A DNA stretch of 64,000 nucleotides from Bacteroidales bacterium (GTDB lineage: Bacteria; Bacteroidota; Bacteroidia; Bacteroidales; Tenuifilaceae): contig JABFRB010000002.1 of the NCBI GenBank assembly GCA_013141385.1, forward strand, positions 124,001 through 188,000. Reading direction: 5' to 3'. Positions 45,202 to 53,200 of this stretch are shown here, piece after piece. The notes under the pieces were generated by a model. It saw only the letters and a list, made by a program, of their open reading frames with translations. It ran no database searches and was not told the DNA's origin. The translations under genes and the position numbers were made by a program. Position 1 is the first letter of the stretch; every line of letters begins with the position of its first letter.

Positions 45202-45675
45202 GTGGCACTACCAATAAGCATAGATGAGTTATTACAGGGTAATACAGTTGAATGGGATCGTATTGAACTTAAAAAAGGATAGAATCCAGAAAGTATTTTA
45301 CATTCTCTTTGCCTATGCAAATGATATTAACAGCTGGGATGGCGGTTATATTATTATTGGCGTAGAAGAAGAAAATGGGTGTGCAAAATTACCACCTTTG
45401 GGATTAGACGTTAGTCAATTAGATTCTATCCAGAAAAAACTTATTGAACTCTCTTATAATATTTCACCTACCTATATTCCCGTTTCACAACCTTATCTAA
45501 AAGATGGGAAGCATATTTTAGTGATTTGGGCTCCTGCCGGGGACAATAGACCCTACAAAACAGCTATTAGTATGAGTAAAAAACCCAAAGAAAAAGGCTG
45601 GTTTATTAAAAAAGGGTCTAAAACCATAAAGTAAAGGAAGGATCAGAAGATGAAAGAAAATTGGGTGATGGGTTA
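45202..45675 (+). pseudogene. decayed AlbA_2 (Schlafen-like) putative DNA-binding protein gene
   Basis: The frame opens VALPISIDELLQGNTVEWDR-IELKKG and then hits TAG (45280-45282) where the family has Trp (KxGWNPE). It continues NPESILHS, then shifts near 45304-45313 into a second frame: AYANDINSWDGGYIIIGVEE, LPPLGLDVSQLDSIQKKL, HILVIWAPAGDNRPYK, GWFIKKGSKTIK. A further shift follows and the gene is cut at about 45680 by the ftsZ-tail duplication. The AlbA_2 domain occurs in many accessory regulators. At least two inactivating changes make it a pseudogene. Confidence 0.85.
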
Positions 45676-45685
45676 AAATGGCTGA

Positions 45686-46013
45686 TAATGTGTATGCTGA
45701 TGTGTCAAAACCATCTACCGAAAAAGGTCTTTTTGATGACGATGAATTTTTGGTTACATCGGTAAAGTCACAACAGACCGCAACGAAAGAACCTCCAGTT
45801 AAAACAGGAACAAGACAGAATGCAACTCCTCTGACCGTTAAGGCAAATATCGATCAGCTAGAAAAAATTCCAACCTACAAGCGGAAAAACATTAAATTAG
45901 ACGAATCTGAGCATTCAAAAGCCAGCAATGTTTCACGTTTTACCTTATCGGAAGAAGAAGGTGATATTTTTTTAAGAAGTGATAACGCATATTTGCATGA
46001 TAATGTAGATTAG
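45686..46013 (+). pseudogene. duplicated 3' fragment of ftsZ (C-terminal ~108 codons)
   Basis: Matches the last part of ftsZ (VYADVSKPSTEKGLFDDDEF to FLRSDNAYLHDNVD) with a few substitutions, e.g. Thr to Ser after TSVK, Ala to Thr in IP(A/T)YKRK, Asp to Glu in LD(D/E)SEH. It lacks the GTPase domain. A short in-frame ATG (45678) precedes it, so a linker-only peptide could be made, but there is no sign it is. Confidence 0.9.
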
Positions 46014-46166
46014 TTAGATCATCGAACGCTAAGGCGCAAAGACGCTAAGTTTTAATCTGTGTGAGCCCGTTTTATCTGCGTTCTGTTTTTTTGAAATTTG
46101 AAATTTGATTTTTGTCTTTTTAGTTAATGAAATACAACAAATCAAACATAACCAAAATATAATACT

Positions 46167-46619
46167 ATGTCATTAGAAGAAAAAATCAACAACGATATCA
46201 AGGCAGCCATGATGGCAAAAGAAAAAATTCGCCTTGAAGCCCTACGGGCAGTAAAAAGTGCAATTCTACTTGCTAAAACCGAAAAAGGTCATACCGATAC
46301 TATTTCGGCTGATGCTGAAATGAAACTGTTACAAAAGCAGGTTAAACAACGCAAGGAATCTGCCGAAATCTATCAGCAGCAGAATCGCCCTGAACTTGCT
46401 GAAAAAGAGTTAGCAGAGGCTAAGGTCATTGAGGAGTACCTCCCAAAGATGCTTTCTGATGCTGAATTAACCGTTGAGGTTAAAAAGATAATTGAGCAGG
46501 TAGGCGCCAAAGCCCCATCGGATATGGGTAAAGTAATGGGTGTTGCTTCAAAAGCTCTTGCAGGCAAGGCCGATGGTAAGGCTATTTCTGAGAAGGTAAA
46601 GACTTTACTGGCGGGGTAA
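46167..46619 (+). CDS. yqeY: GatB/YqeY domain protein, 150 aa, copy 2
   Basis: Nearly identical to the protein at 27063-27515 and full length with the same start (MSLEEKINNDIKAAMMAKEK). Most base differences from copy 1 are silent (e.g. GCC/GCT, AAG/AAA), so the frame is kept. Its upstream DNA equals the ftsZ-yqeY spacer, so whether it is expressed depends on read-through or a promoter inside the ftsZ tail. It has its own terminator at 46703. Confidence 0.93.
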   Translation: MSLEEKINNDIKAAMMAKEKIRLEALRAVKSAILLAKTEKGHTDTISADAEMKLLQKQVKQRKESAEIYQQQNRPELAEKELAEAKVIEEYLPKMLSDAELTVEVKKIIEQVGAKAPSDMGKVMGVASKALAGKADGKAISEKVKTLLAG

Positions 46620-46702
46620 GATTTTTAGAGCCCCTCATTTTTATTCATTTACCGTATACTAGGGCGTCCCGAAGAATAATTTAGGAAGATATCTAATTTA
46701 TG

Positions 46703-46729
46703 AAACGAGCATTTACCTGCTCGTTTTTG
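46703..46729 (+). terminator. terminator after yqeY copy 2
   Basis: AAACGAGC (46703-46710), 8-nt loop, GCTCGTTT (46719-46726) followed by TT. The rest of the 46620-47026 gap shows no other gene. Confidence 0.75.
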
Positions 46730-47026
46730 CATATTTAGTTTCTTTATATCAAATCTATCTATACTTTGAGTAGTATATTTAGTTATGTGATTGACTGTAA
46801 TGCTTTTGCATTTTGAATTAATAATTTTAAAGGTAATTAGATATAAATTTAATGGCTATTTATGTATTTTTATTTGTGCTAATGTTGGGAATTATAATCG
46901 GGTTTTCGGATTAATGAAATAAGCATATAATAAGGAGTAAAACATCTGATAAAATAATTTTTGAAAAAGAATATGGTGTATGCCGAAAAACCATAATAGA
47001 GTAGGCTAATAATAAATTATATTACT

Positions 47027-47158
47027 ATGAAAAATTTTGTTAGCATTGATGTTCTTAAGCAAGAAGAGATTAAGCTAGAAGAGCTGAAAGAAGTTAATGG
47101 TGGTGGTTTTATTTATCCTCCACTATCAGGCATTATAGCTATGGATTTGCCTGAGTAA
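47027..47158 (+). CDS. RiPP-like precursor peptide with GG leader, 43 aa
   Basis: ATG at 47027, stop at 47156-47158. The peptide opens MKNFVSIDVLKQEEIKLEEL, continues KEVNGG and then the putative core GFIYPPLSGIIAMDLPE. A helical acidic leader ending ELKEVNGG is the classic double-glycine processing site of bacteriocin-type leaders and of the GG-leader peptides seen with radical SAM enzymes in Bacteroidales. The core has no Cys, so thioether chemistry is unlikely; Tyr, Pro, Ser, Ile and Asp offer targets for C-C or epimerisation chemistry. A radical SAM/SPASM gene follows 111 bp later on the same strand. Confidence 0.8.
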   Translation: MKNFVSIDVLKQEEIKLEELKEVNGGGFIYPPLSGIIAMDLPE

Positions 47159-47171
47159 TTGTAAAAAGCAT

Positions 47172-47201
47172 AAACCTACAGTAGTTTTAACCTGTAGGTT
47201 T
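47172..47201 (+). terminator. hairpin 1 between precursor and maturase
   Basis: AAACCTACAG / CTGTAGGTTT, a perfect 10-bp stem with a 10-nt loop, 14 bp after the precursor stop. The following T-tract is weak (TTTATAATT), fitting a partial terminator. Confidence 0.7.
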
Positions 47202-47220
47202 ATAATTAAATTGTTCTTTG

Positions 47221-47247
47221 TTTTGCCTCAACCAAGTTGAGGCAAAA
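47221..47247 (+). promoter_or_regulatory. hairpin 2 just before the radical SAM start
   Basis: TTTTGCCTCAAC-CAA-GTTGAGGCAAAA, a perfect 12-bp stem with a 3-nt loop, ending 23 bp before the ATG at 47270. Read-through RNA would carry it next to the ribosome binding region. Confidence 0.7.
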
Positions 47248-47269
47248 TACTTTGATAAAAATCAATTTT

Positions 47270-48472
47270 ATGAATGAGTATCAACCTATTTCCGTAGTAT
47301 GGGAGTTAACCAGCGAGTGCAACTTTAAGTGTGCACACTGCTACAATAAAGAGATTGTTAATAGTGCTGCAATTGACCTAGAAAAGGCAATGGAAGTATG
47401 CGAGCAATTGGCCCAATTGAAAGTTAAAGCTGTATTGCTCTCGGGGGGCGAAGTTCTACTTTCGGGAATATGGCCAAGCGTAGCCCTTAGATTATCGGAA
47501 TTAGGAGTAAAGGCAGGTATTCTAAGCAACGGTTGGCTTTTTGATGAAGATACACTTACTCAAATCATCGCCTCTAATATTGATTGGGTTGGTTTCAGCA
47601 TAGATGGACTTGAGGAAACGCATGATTCAATTAGACAAAAAGGTTCTTTTAAGCGAATCTTTAATTCCTTACGCGAACTGAAAGGAAAGGATATCTACAC
47701 AGCAATTAATACTACAGTTAATAAAAGGAATATTGGTGAACTCCCTGCTCTTCACTCATTATTATGTGAGTTTGGAGTAAAAAATTGGCTGGTACAATTA
47801 TCGGTAACCGAAGGAACTTTGGAGGAACAACGAAAGAATTTTATGCTCGATCCTGAGCAAATAGATTCAGTTATCGATTTTGCACATAGCATTTATAAAG
47901 ATTCTCCAGTAAATGTTTACCTCGGTGATTGTGTTGGTCATTATAATGCCAAAGAAATTGAGGTTAGATCCTATCGATCATTGCCAAGGTATGGTCTAAC
48001 AACCTTTATAAATGGATGCGCTGCAGGTAAATCTACTTTTGGAATCAAGGCTAATGGGGATATTACGGGTTGTATTGCCCTTACCAAAAACCGTTTTGTT
48101 GAAGGGAATTTATACGAACGAACGCTATGGGATATTTGGCACGATGAGAATAGTTTTGCATGGAATAGGAAGATGAGCAAAGATTCTCTTGTAGGTTTCT
48201 GCCATGAGTGTCAGTACTCATCCTATTGTCTTGGTGGTTGTCCCAGTTTAAAGTATAATAAGGACTTTAAACCTGTTGAGAACATATACTGTTCCTATAG
48301 TTGTGCCTACAAGAAAGAGCAGGAGAGGATTAGTAAGCTAAATGATTCCTCAGAATTAATTGCATTAGGCAGAGAAGCAAAGCAGCACGGAAACCCGCAA
48401 ATAGCGAACGCATACTTTAAGCGAGCTTTAGAATTGGAGTACGATCCAACTATAGAAAAGGAGATTGTTTAA
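47270..48472 (+). CDS. radical SAM/SPASM peptide maturase with C-terminal TPR-like segment, 400 aa
   Basis: The radical SAM cluster motif CNFKCAHC lies 14 residues from the chosen start (MNEYQPISVVWELTSE). GGEVLLSG and NTTVNKRN follow as SAM-domain landmarks. The C-terminal SPASM-like region has the Cys set: GCAAGKSTFGIKANGDITGC, CHECQYSSYCLGGCPS and YCSYSC, for two auxiliary 4Fe-4S clusters. The last ~40 residues (ALGREAKQHGNPQIANAYFKRALE) look like one TPR repeat, unusual for this family and possibly a peptide or partner docking site. A TTG at 47237 in the hairpin is an unlikely start. No protease or exporter is adjacent. Confidence 0.9.
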   Translation: MNEYQPISVVWELTSECNFKCAHCYNKEIVNSAAIDLEKAMEVCEQLAQLKVKAVLLSGGEVLLSGIWPSVALRLSELGVKAGILSNGWLFDEDTLTQIIASNIDWVGFSIDGLEETHDSIRQKGSFKRIFNSLRELKGKDIYTAINTTVNKRNIGELPALHSLLCEFGVKNWLVQLSVTEGTLEEQRKNFMLDPEQIDSVIDFAHSIYKDSPVNVYLGDCVGHYNAKEIEVRSYRSLPRYGLTTFINGCAAGKSTFGIKANGDITGCIALTKNRFVEGNLYERTLWDIWHDENSFAWNRKMSKDSLVGFCHECQYSSYCLGGCPSLKYNKDFKPVENIYCSYSCAYKKEQERISKLNDSSELIALGREAKQHGNPQIANAYFKRALELEYDPTIEKEIV

Positions 48473-48532
48473 ACAAACATTTTTTGTAAGAATACTAGAG
48501 ATTATAACGAGCCACCTTTATCTCCAATATTT

Positions 48533-48729
48533 TTATTTCTTTCCCAACCTTAATGGGCACTTTTGCCTACACTTAATACATGCATAAATATCAAACCCTT
48601 TCTCAGGAGGTTTTACGACAACGTTCTTGATTTACTGTAATACCATTTAATGCTTTTGCAGGGCATACTTCTATGCATACGAGAACTTTAGGTATTTTAG
48701 GCACTTCAAACTCTAGGCACAGATCTGTT
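48533..48729 (-). pseudogene. remnant of a 4Fe-4S (ferredoxin-type) protein gene
   Basis: On the minus strand one frame reads VPKIPKVLVCIEVCPAKALNG and ITVNQERCRKTS, then a stop. The next frame continues PEKGFDIYACIKCRQKCPLRLGKK to a stop at 48533. CIEVCPAKAL and CIKCRQKCP are 4Fe-4S cluster motifs, as in the C-terminal part of iron-sulfur reductases. There is a frameshift near 48607 and no start region, so this is a dead 3' fragment. It fills the gap before the DUF2185 gene. Confidence 0.7.
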
Positions 48730-48731
48730 AA

Positions 48732-49073
48732 TTAATCTTTTATCTCAACAAACTTATCCGTTCCCTCAATTCTTTCGAATTCAGCTCCCTTTTTCGATTT
48801 AAGATAGGGGATAATTGTAGGGTCACAGTTGGCAATATAGTTCAAGTCGAACATCATAAAGTGGTGCTCGTTTTCAACATACTCATCGGTTTCGGTTCCT
48901 GAGTAGAAACGCCAACCGCTATCCTCCTCATCCTCGGACTTTTCGCGATACATAAAGCCTACAGGCAATCCATCTACAGTCACCTTATCGGAGGCATAGC
49001 AATATCCCGATGGGTGAATCAAATCTTTGATATCCTCAGGTTTTATCTTGTAATTATTATTCATTTTGTTCAT
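48732..49073 (-). CDS. DUF2185 (Imm33-like) family protein, 113 aa
   Basis: The pattern GYCYASDKVTVDGLPVGFMYREK, then DSGWRFYSGTETDEYVENE, then NYIANCDPTIIPYL and AEFERIEGTDKFVEI is the DUF2185 signature. Some members are immunity proteins against polymorphic toxins; others are orphan genes. No toxin gene is visible here, so function is open. Start at 49073 or the Met three codons later are both possible. Confidence 0.85.
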   Translation of the reverse strand: MNKMNNNYKIKPEDIKDLIHPSGYCYASDKVTVDGLPVGFMYREKSEDEEDSGWRFYSGTETDEYVENEHHFMMFDLNYIANCDPTIIPYLKSKKGAEFERIEGTDKFVEIKD

Positions 49074-49091
49074 TCTTTAAGATATTCAAAG

Positions 49092-49733
49092 TTAAATCAT
49101 AAATATTAAAGAGAAAAAGTGGCAGATACTTCCACCGATTATAAGTAGGTGGAACACACCGTGTCCAAAAGGAATTTTTTCTATTAAGTAAAAGATTACG
49201 CTAAAAGAATACGTTAAACATCCTGCCATCAAAAACCATAAAGAGGTTATTGGAACATTCCTAATAATTGGAACAATTGCAATTATTCCAGTCCAGCCCA
49301 TAATGACATATAGCCATGTCGATAAACGTCTGTATTTTAGAGAATAAAACCAAATCTTAAAGATAACACCCGAAATAGCCATTGCCCACAGAAGTCCAAA
49401 AATTACCCATCCGAATGCACCTCTAATGCCCACTAATGCAAAAGGCGTGTAGGTTGCTGCAATTAGGATATAAATTGATGAGTGATCGAATCGGTTAAGG
49501 TTTGATTTGGTTTTTAGATTTACTGCACTATGAAATAGAGTAGATGCGGTATAAAGATTAATCATGCCCGCCCCAAAGATGCTAAATGTTACTATATGCC
49601 AAACATTACCATAGTATGCACCTCTAATAATCAATAAAGCAGTACATGCAAATGCAATAAGTAATCCAATTCCATGAGAAGTGCTGTTTACAATTTCCTC
49701 GTTCTTAATTCGTTGTTTTGTTTTTGGAACCAT
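49092..49733 (-). CDS. hemolysin III / PAQR family membrane protein, 213 aa
   Basis: Seven-helix protein with the family zinc-site residues: NSTSHGIGLLIAFA, TLFHSAVN, RFDHSSIYILIAATYTPF and the closing FGHGVFHLLIIGGSICHFFS. Start at 49733 (MVPKTKQRIKNEEIVN) is preferred over one at 49799 because the family begins near this point. Members set membrane fluidity or act as PAQR-like hydrolases; cytolysis is rarely their real role. Confidence 0.9.
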   Translation of the reverse strand: MVPKTKQRIKNEEIVNSTSHGIGLLIAFACTALLIIRGAYYGNVWHIVTFSIFGAGMINLYTASTLFHSAVNLKTKSNLNRFDHSSIYILIAATYTPFALVGIRGAFGWVIFGLLWAMAISGVIFKIWFYSLKYRRLSTWLYVIMGWTGIIAIVPIIRNVPITSLWFLMAGCLTYSFSVIFYLIEKIPFGHGVFHLLIIGGSICHFFSLIFMI

Positions 49734-49800
49734 TTTCTCAGCAAGAATTTTATTATATGATTGTCCGCAATGATACCTAGTGGATAATAAATAATCCAAA

Positions 49801-49902
49801 TTGTCATTGCCTTGCGGCGAACTCGCAAAAAAACGCTCGGTTCCTGCGAATGCAGGAATCCATCTCTTTAGCTAGATTCCGGGACTTCGCCCGGAATGAC
49901 AA
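49801..49902. repeat. 102-bp element with inverted ends and internal hairpins
   Basis: Begins TTGTCATT and ends AATGACAA. Inside are TTCCTGC-GAAT-GCAGGAA and ATTCCGGG-ACTTCG-CCCGGAAT. It is GC-rich against AT-rich flanks and non-coding. It looks like a REP or MITE-type dispersed repeat inserted between the hemolysin III and SemiSWEET genes. Confidence 0.8.
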
Positions 49903-49952
49903 TGGAGTGTGTTTTGCTTATAGGTAATATAGCGAATATGTATTTTTTATTA

Positions 49953-50210
49953 TTATGATTCTCTATATTTCACTTTAAAAAAAAGCATAATTAATGAAAA
50001 TACTAAAACAATTACATTGGTGAAGGTCAAAGCAAAACTCTGGATCAGAATACCATAAAGAAGCCACAGTGCGCTACCCAGTGCTGCTATAATAAACATC
50101 AATAAAGAAACATCATCTGTCGATTTTGACCTATACGTTTTAATTACCTGTGGTAAAAAGGTTGTACAGGATAATACTCCAGCCACAATACCTATAATCT
50201 CTACATTCAT
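49953..50210 (-). CDS. SemiSWEET-type sugar transporter (PQ-loop), 85 aa
   Basis: Three membrane helices with the PQ motif (CTTFLPQVIKTYRSKS) and ALGSALWLLYGI, typical of bacterial SemiSWEETs, which dimerise to pass sugars. A start at 50210 (MNVEIIGIVAGVLS) gives the usual 85-aa size; the frame opens 34 codons earlier but that part is not conserved. Confidence 0.9.
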   Translation of the reverse strand: MNVEIIGIVAGVLSCTTFLPQVIKTYRSKSTDDVSLLMFIIAALGSALWLLYGILIQSFALTFTNVIVLVFSLIMLFFKVKYRES

Positions 50211-50399
50211 ACTTTCACCTATTAAACAATTTAGCTGTAAAATAAAGCATAAGATTTTTAATATGGTAGTAAATGATTTATTTTTCCAAAAAAAGAAAGT
50301 TGAAAAACGCAAAGAATGATTTGTTTTTTGTTATACCTTTATTTTCTCTAACCTAGAATTTATATGACAGTTAAGACTCTTAATCGTAATAATATCCAA

Positions 50400-51941
50400 A
50401 TGAAAGGTATTATTACATTTCTGTGCTATTTTTTATTATCAGCAGGTTATCCAACATTTGCCCAAACGGATAATGAAAAGAATCTAAAATGTTTAGATGA
50501 ATATTATGCAAAGGCAATAAATGATTGGCGAGTTCCTGGGATGGCTATAGCCATTGTTAAGGATGATTCAGTAATCTTTGCTAAAGGTTATGGGGTTAGA
50601 GAGATAGGCAAACCCGAAAAAGTTGATAAAAATACTCTATTCGCCATTGCTTCCAACACAAAAGCTTTTACCTCTGCAGCAATGGCAATTCTGGTTGATG
50701 AAGGGAAAGTAAATTGGGACGACAAGGTCATTAAATATCTTCCTTGGTTTCAAATGTATGATCCTTATGTAACGTATAATATGACAATTCGCGACCTCCT
50801 TTGCCATAGAAGCGGTTTGGCTACCTTTAGTGGAGATTTAATTTGGTTTGCTTCAAATTATTCAAGAGAAGAGGTAATTAAAAGGGTAAGATTTTTAAAA
50901 CCAGTTTATGGTTTTCGTGAGCGATTTGGTTATTCAAATATTATGTATTTAACCGCTGGGGAGGTGATTCATTCCGTAAGTGGTAAATCTTGGGATATTT
51001 TTGTTGCTGAGAAGATATTCAAGCCATTGGGAATGAGTAGAACTTTTACATCTGTAAATGACTTGAAGAGTATGGATAATGTAGCAATGTGCCATACTCA
51101 GTACAATGATAAGATCATATCAATTCCCTATCTAAATTGGGATAATATTGCTCCTGCTGGCGCAATTAATTCTTGCGTTGCAGATCTTGCAAAATGGATG
51201 AAACTTCAATTAAGGAATGGGAAAATTGGCTCAAATCAGATTTTTTCGGAAAAACGAAGTAAGGAAATGTGGTCGCCTAATACACCTCAGAATATATCAT
51301 TCTTTTCAGAAAAGCAGTTTCCATCTACCCATTTTAAAGCATACGCTTTGGGTTGGGGTGTTAGTGATTATCTTGGTAAAAAAATTGTATCTCATAGCGG
51401 AGGATATGATGGTATGTTATCTTACACCTGCTTGATCCCAGAAGAAAAAGTAGGTTTTGTTATCCTTACAAACTGCAATAATTCTGTTTATAATCCATTA
51501 GTTTTTAAAACGCTTGATGTTCTTTTAGGCGGGAAGGAAACAGATTGGAGTCAGCTAATGTTAGAAAATATGAAGAGGCAACAAGAACTTGAAAAGAAGA
51601 GTAGCCTTGAGGAAGAGCAAAAAAGGGTAAAAGAATCTCATCCAACTCTTAACTTAAAAGAATATGAGGGATTATATGGTGGTGAACTATATGGAAATGC
51701 AATAATTACAAATGAGAATGGTTCTCTTAAACTATCATTTGTTCCGGCACCTAAGTTCCATTCATTACTAAAACATTGGCAGTACGATACTTTCTTTATA
51801 CAATTTCCTGATTTTCCATCATTACCCGAAGGTAAAGTTACTTTTATCATTAATGCTGCTGGAAAAGTAGAAGAGATGAGAGTTAATGTTCCAAACCCCG
51901 ATTTTGATTTTAAAGAATTGTTATTTAAAAAATTAGAATAG
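50400..51941 (+). CDS. secreted serine hydrolase, class C beta-lactamase/penicillin-binding fold, 513 aa
   Basis: A signal peptide begins at the chosen Met (MKGIITFLCYFLLSAGYPTFAQ). The catalytic SxxK is in IASNTKAF, the Tyr motif is YSN (FGYSNIMY) and HSGG replaces KTG (VSHSGGYDG), as in esterases and D-aminopeptidases of this fold. A C-terminal ~120-residue beta domain (YEGLYGGELYGNAIITNENGS) resembles DUF3471. Likely a periplasmic esterase or peptidase, not a true beta-lactamase. Confidence 0.9.
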   Translation: MKGIITFLCYFLLSAGYPTFAQTDNEKNLKCLDEYYAKAINDWRVPGMAIAIVKDDSVIFAKGYGVREIGKPEKVDKNTLFAIASNTKAFTSAAMAILVDEGKVNWDDKVIKYLPWFQMYDPYVTYNMTIRDLLCHRSGLATFSGDLIWFASNYSREEVIKRVRFLKPVYGFRERFGYSNIMYLTAGEVIHSVSGKSWDIFVAEKIFKPLGMSRTFTSVNDLKSMDNVAMCHTQYNDKIISIPYLNWDNIAPAGAINSCVADLAKWMKLQLRNGKIGSNQIFSEKRSKEMWSPNTPQNISFFSEKQFPSTHFKAYALGWGVSDYLGKKIVSHSGGYDGMLSYTCLIPEEKVGFVILTNCNNSVYNPLVFKTLDVLLGGKETDWSQLMLENMKRQQELEKKSSLEEEQKRVKESHPTLNLKEYEGLYGGELYGNAIITNENGSLKLSFVPAPKFHSLLKHWQYDTFFIQFPDFPSLPEGKVTFIINAAGKVEEMRVNVPNPDFDFKELLFKKLE

Positions 51942-52190
51942 ATTCATTAAAACCTGTTTTTATATTTTTTGCATTAAACCAAAACTTTGATATTTGGAAA
52001 ATAAGTATATAAAGCAAGCCTTTATATTTATTAAACCCCAAACAACACAGTAATTTAACGTCATTATTCTAAAAAACACTCCGTAAATATATAGAAAAGT
52101 TCTATTTTTTTACTGAATTTTTTTGAGGCTATTTACAAGTGGTTATAATCGCTCTAATTTGGAGAACCTAACTTTTTAAAATTATAACCT

Positions 52191-53087
52191 ATGAAAAAAT
52201 TAATTTCAAGAAGCAGAATTATCGCATTAACTGCTCTTATAGCTATGTCAGCTATTATAATCTCTTGCCAAAAAGAGAATATTGAACCATCGAACCCTCC
52301 TCAAACTGGAATTCAAAAAGCAGCCGCTACTCGTGACAATAATATGGCACTGGGTAACCCATCTGGCGCAGTTGCTAGTACAAGTTATCCAACTAACTAC
52401 CTGATGACTAAAACCCAATACACAATGTCATATAACAACACTAAGAAGACTTGTAATTGGGTATCTTGGCATCTAAGTACCGCATGGCTTGGCTCTACAG
52501 CGAGGCAGGATAATTTCAGGAATGATACTTCTCTTCCCACAGGTTGGGTTCAAGTAGGGGGTACCGATTATTCAGGTTCAGGATTTGATAGAGGTCATAT
52601 GTGTCCAAGCGCAGATAGAACAGGTTCTGTAACTGATAACTCTGCAACTTTCCTAATGACCAATATGATTCCACAGGCACCAGTTAATAATCAACAAACT
52701 TGGGCTAACCTTGAGAATTATTGCAGAACCCTTGTTAATGCAGGTAATGAGTTATATATAATTTCGGGTCCTTCAGGACAAGGGGGAACAGGTTCTGCTG
52801 GAACAAAAACTACAATTTCAACCAAAAGTATTGTAGTTCCAGCTTATACTTGGAAGGTAATTGTTGTACTTCCTAATGGAACAAGCGATGTAACCAGAAT
52901 AACCTCAGCTACTCGTGTTATTGCTATATGGGTACCAAATACCCAAAGTGTTAGTAGCTCATGGGGAAGTTATCGTAAAACCGTAGATTATATTGAAAGT
53001 CAAACAGGATATGATTTTCTAAATAGTGTATCTACTACAATACAAAGCGCAATTGAATCTAAAGTTGATACTGGTGCAACCAGCTAG
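52191..53087 (+). CDS. DNA/RNA non-specific endonuclease (NucA/NucB type) lipoprotein, 298 aa
   Basis: Lipoprotein signal with Cys26 (SAIIISCQKEN). The nuclease signature DRGHMCPSADRTG has catalytic His136, followed by TFLMTNMIPQAPVNNQQTWANLE with the metal-binding Asn and the substrate residues. It should degrade nucleic acids at the cell surface. A larger paralogue follows at 53624. A near-identical 3' end (FLNSVSTTIQSAIESKVDTGATS) shows they arose by duplication. Confidence 0.93.
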   Translation: MKKLISRSRIIALTALIAMSAIIISCQKENIEPSNPPQTGIQKAAATRDNNMALGNPSGAVASTSYPTNYLMTKTQYTMSYNNTKKTCNWVSWHLSTAWLGSTARQDNFRNDTSLPTGWVQVGGTDYSGSGFDRGHMCPSADRTGSVTDNSATFLMTNMIPQAPVNNQQTWANLENYCRTLVNAGNELYIISGPSGQGGTGSAGTKTTISTKSIVVPAYTWKVIVVLPNGTSDVTRITSATRVIAIWVPNTQSVSSSWGSYRKTVDYIESQTGYDFLNSVSTTIQSAIESKVDTGATS

Positions 53088-53159
53088 TATTTAATCAGGT
53101 TTATCTCCCGCTAATAAGCAATTAAGTCATAGAGGATAAATAAGATTTTCTTTAATAGA

Positions 53160-53200
53160 AAGGAATCATCTCAAAAATATATCGAGATGGTTCCTTTTTT
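53160..53200 (+). terminator. terminator after nuclease 1
   Basis: AAGGAATCATCTC pairs with GAGATGGTTCCTT (one T-G pair) around a 12-nt loop, then TTTT. The rest of the gap 53088-53623 holds no gene; the 20 bp before both nuclease starts share CCTAACTTTTTAAA-like sequence. Confidence 0.85.

Larger units (their letters stand above)
45686..46627. repeat. inverted duplication, copy 2 (ftsZ tail plus yqeY)
   Basis: Reverse-orientation copy of 27053-27998. Coding and spacer DNA both match closely, including the heptamer cluster GAACGCTAAGGCGCAAAG. The right edge is just after the yqeY stop (GGGTAAGATTTTT against GGGTAATATTTTT). Confidence 0.93.

Noticed and set aside
45678-46013. Second functional FtsZ
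   Set aside because: Only the C-terminal linker and tail are present; the GTPase domain is missing.
47237-47269. TTG start extending the radical SAM protein by 11 codons
   Set aside because: The TTG lies inside a perfect hairpin, and the ATG at 47270 places the protein start normally before the CNFKCAHC motif.
49734-49799. Longer hemolysin III start
   Set aside because: The extra 22 residues are not family-like, while MVPKTKQRIK directly precedes the conserved N-terminus.
50211-50312. Longer SemiSWEET start
   Set aside because: The extra 34 residues are not part of the three-helix family unit; ATG at 50210 gives standard length.
50400-51941. True beta-lactamase resistance gene
   Set aside because: HSGG replaces the KTG motif and a DUF3471-like tail is present, which fits esterase or peptidase members of the fold.
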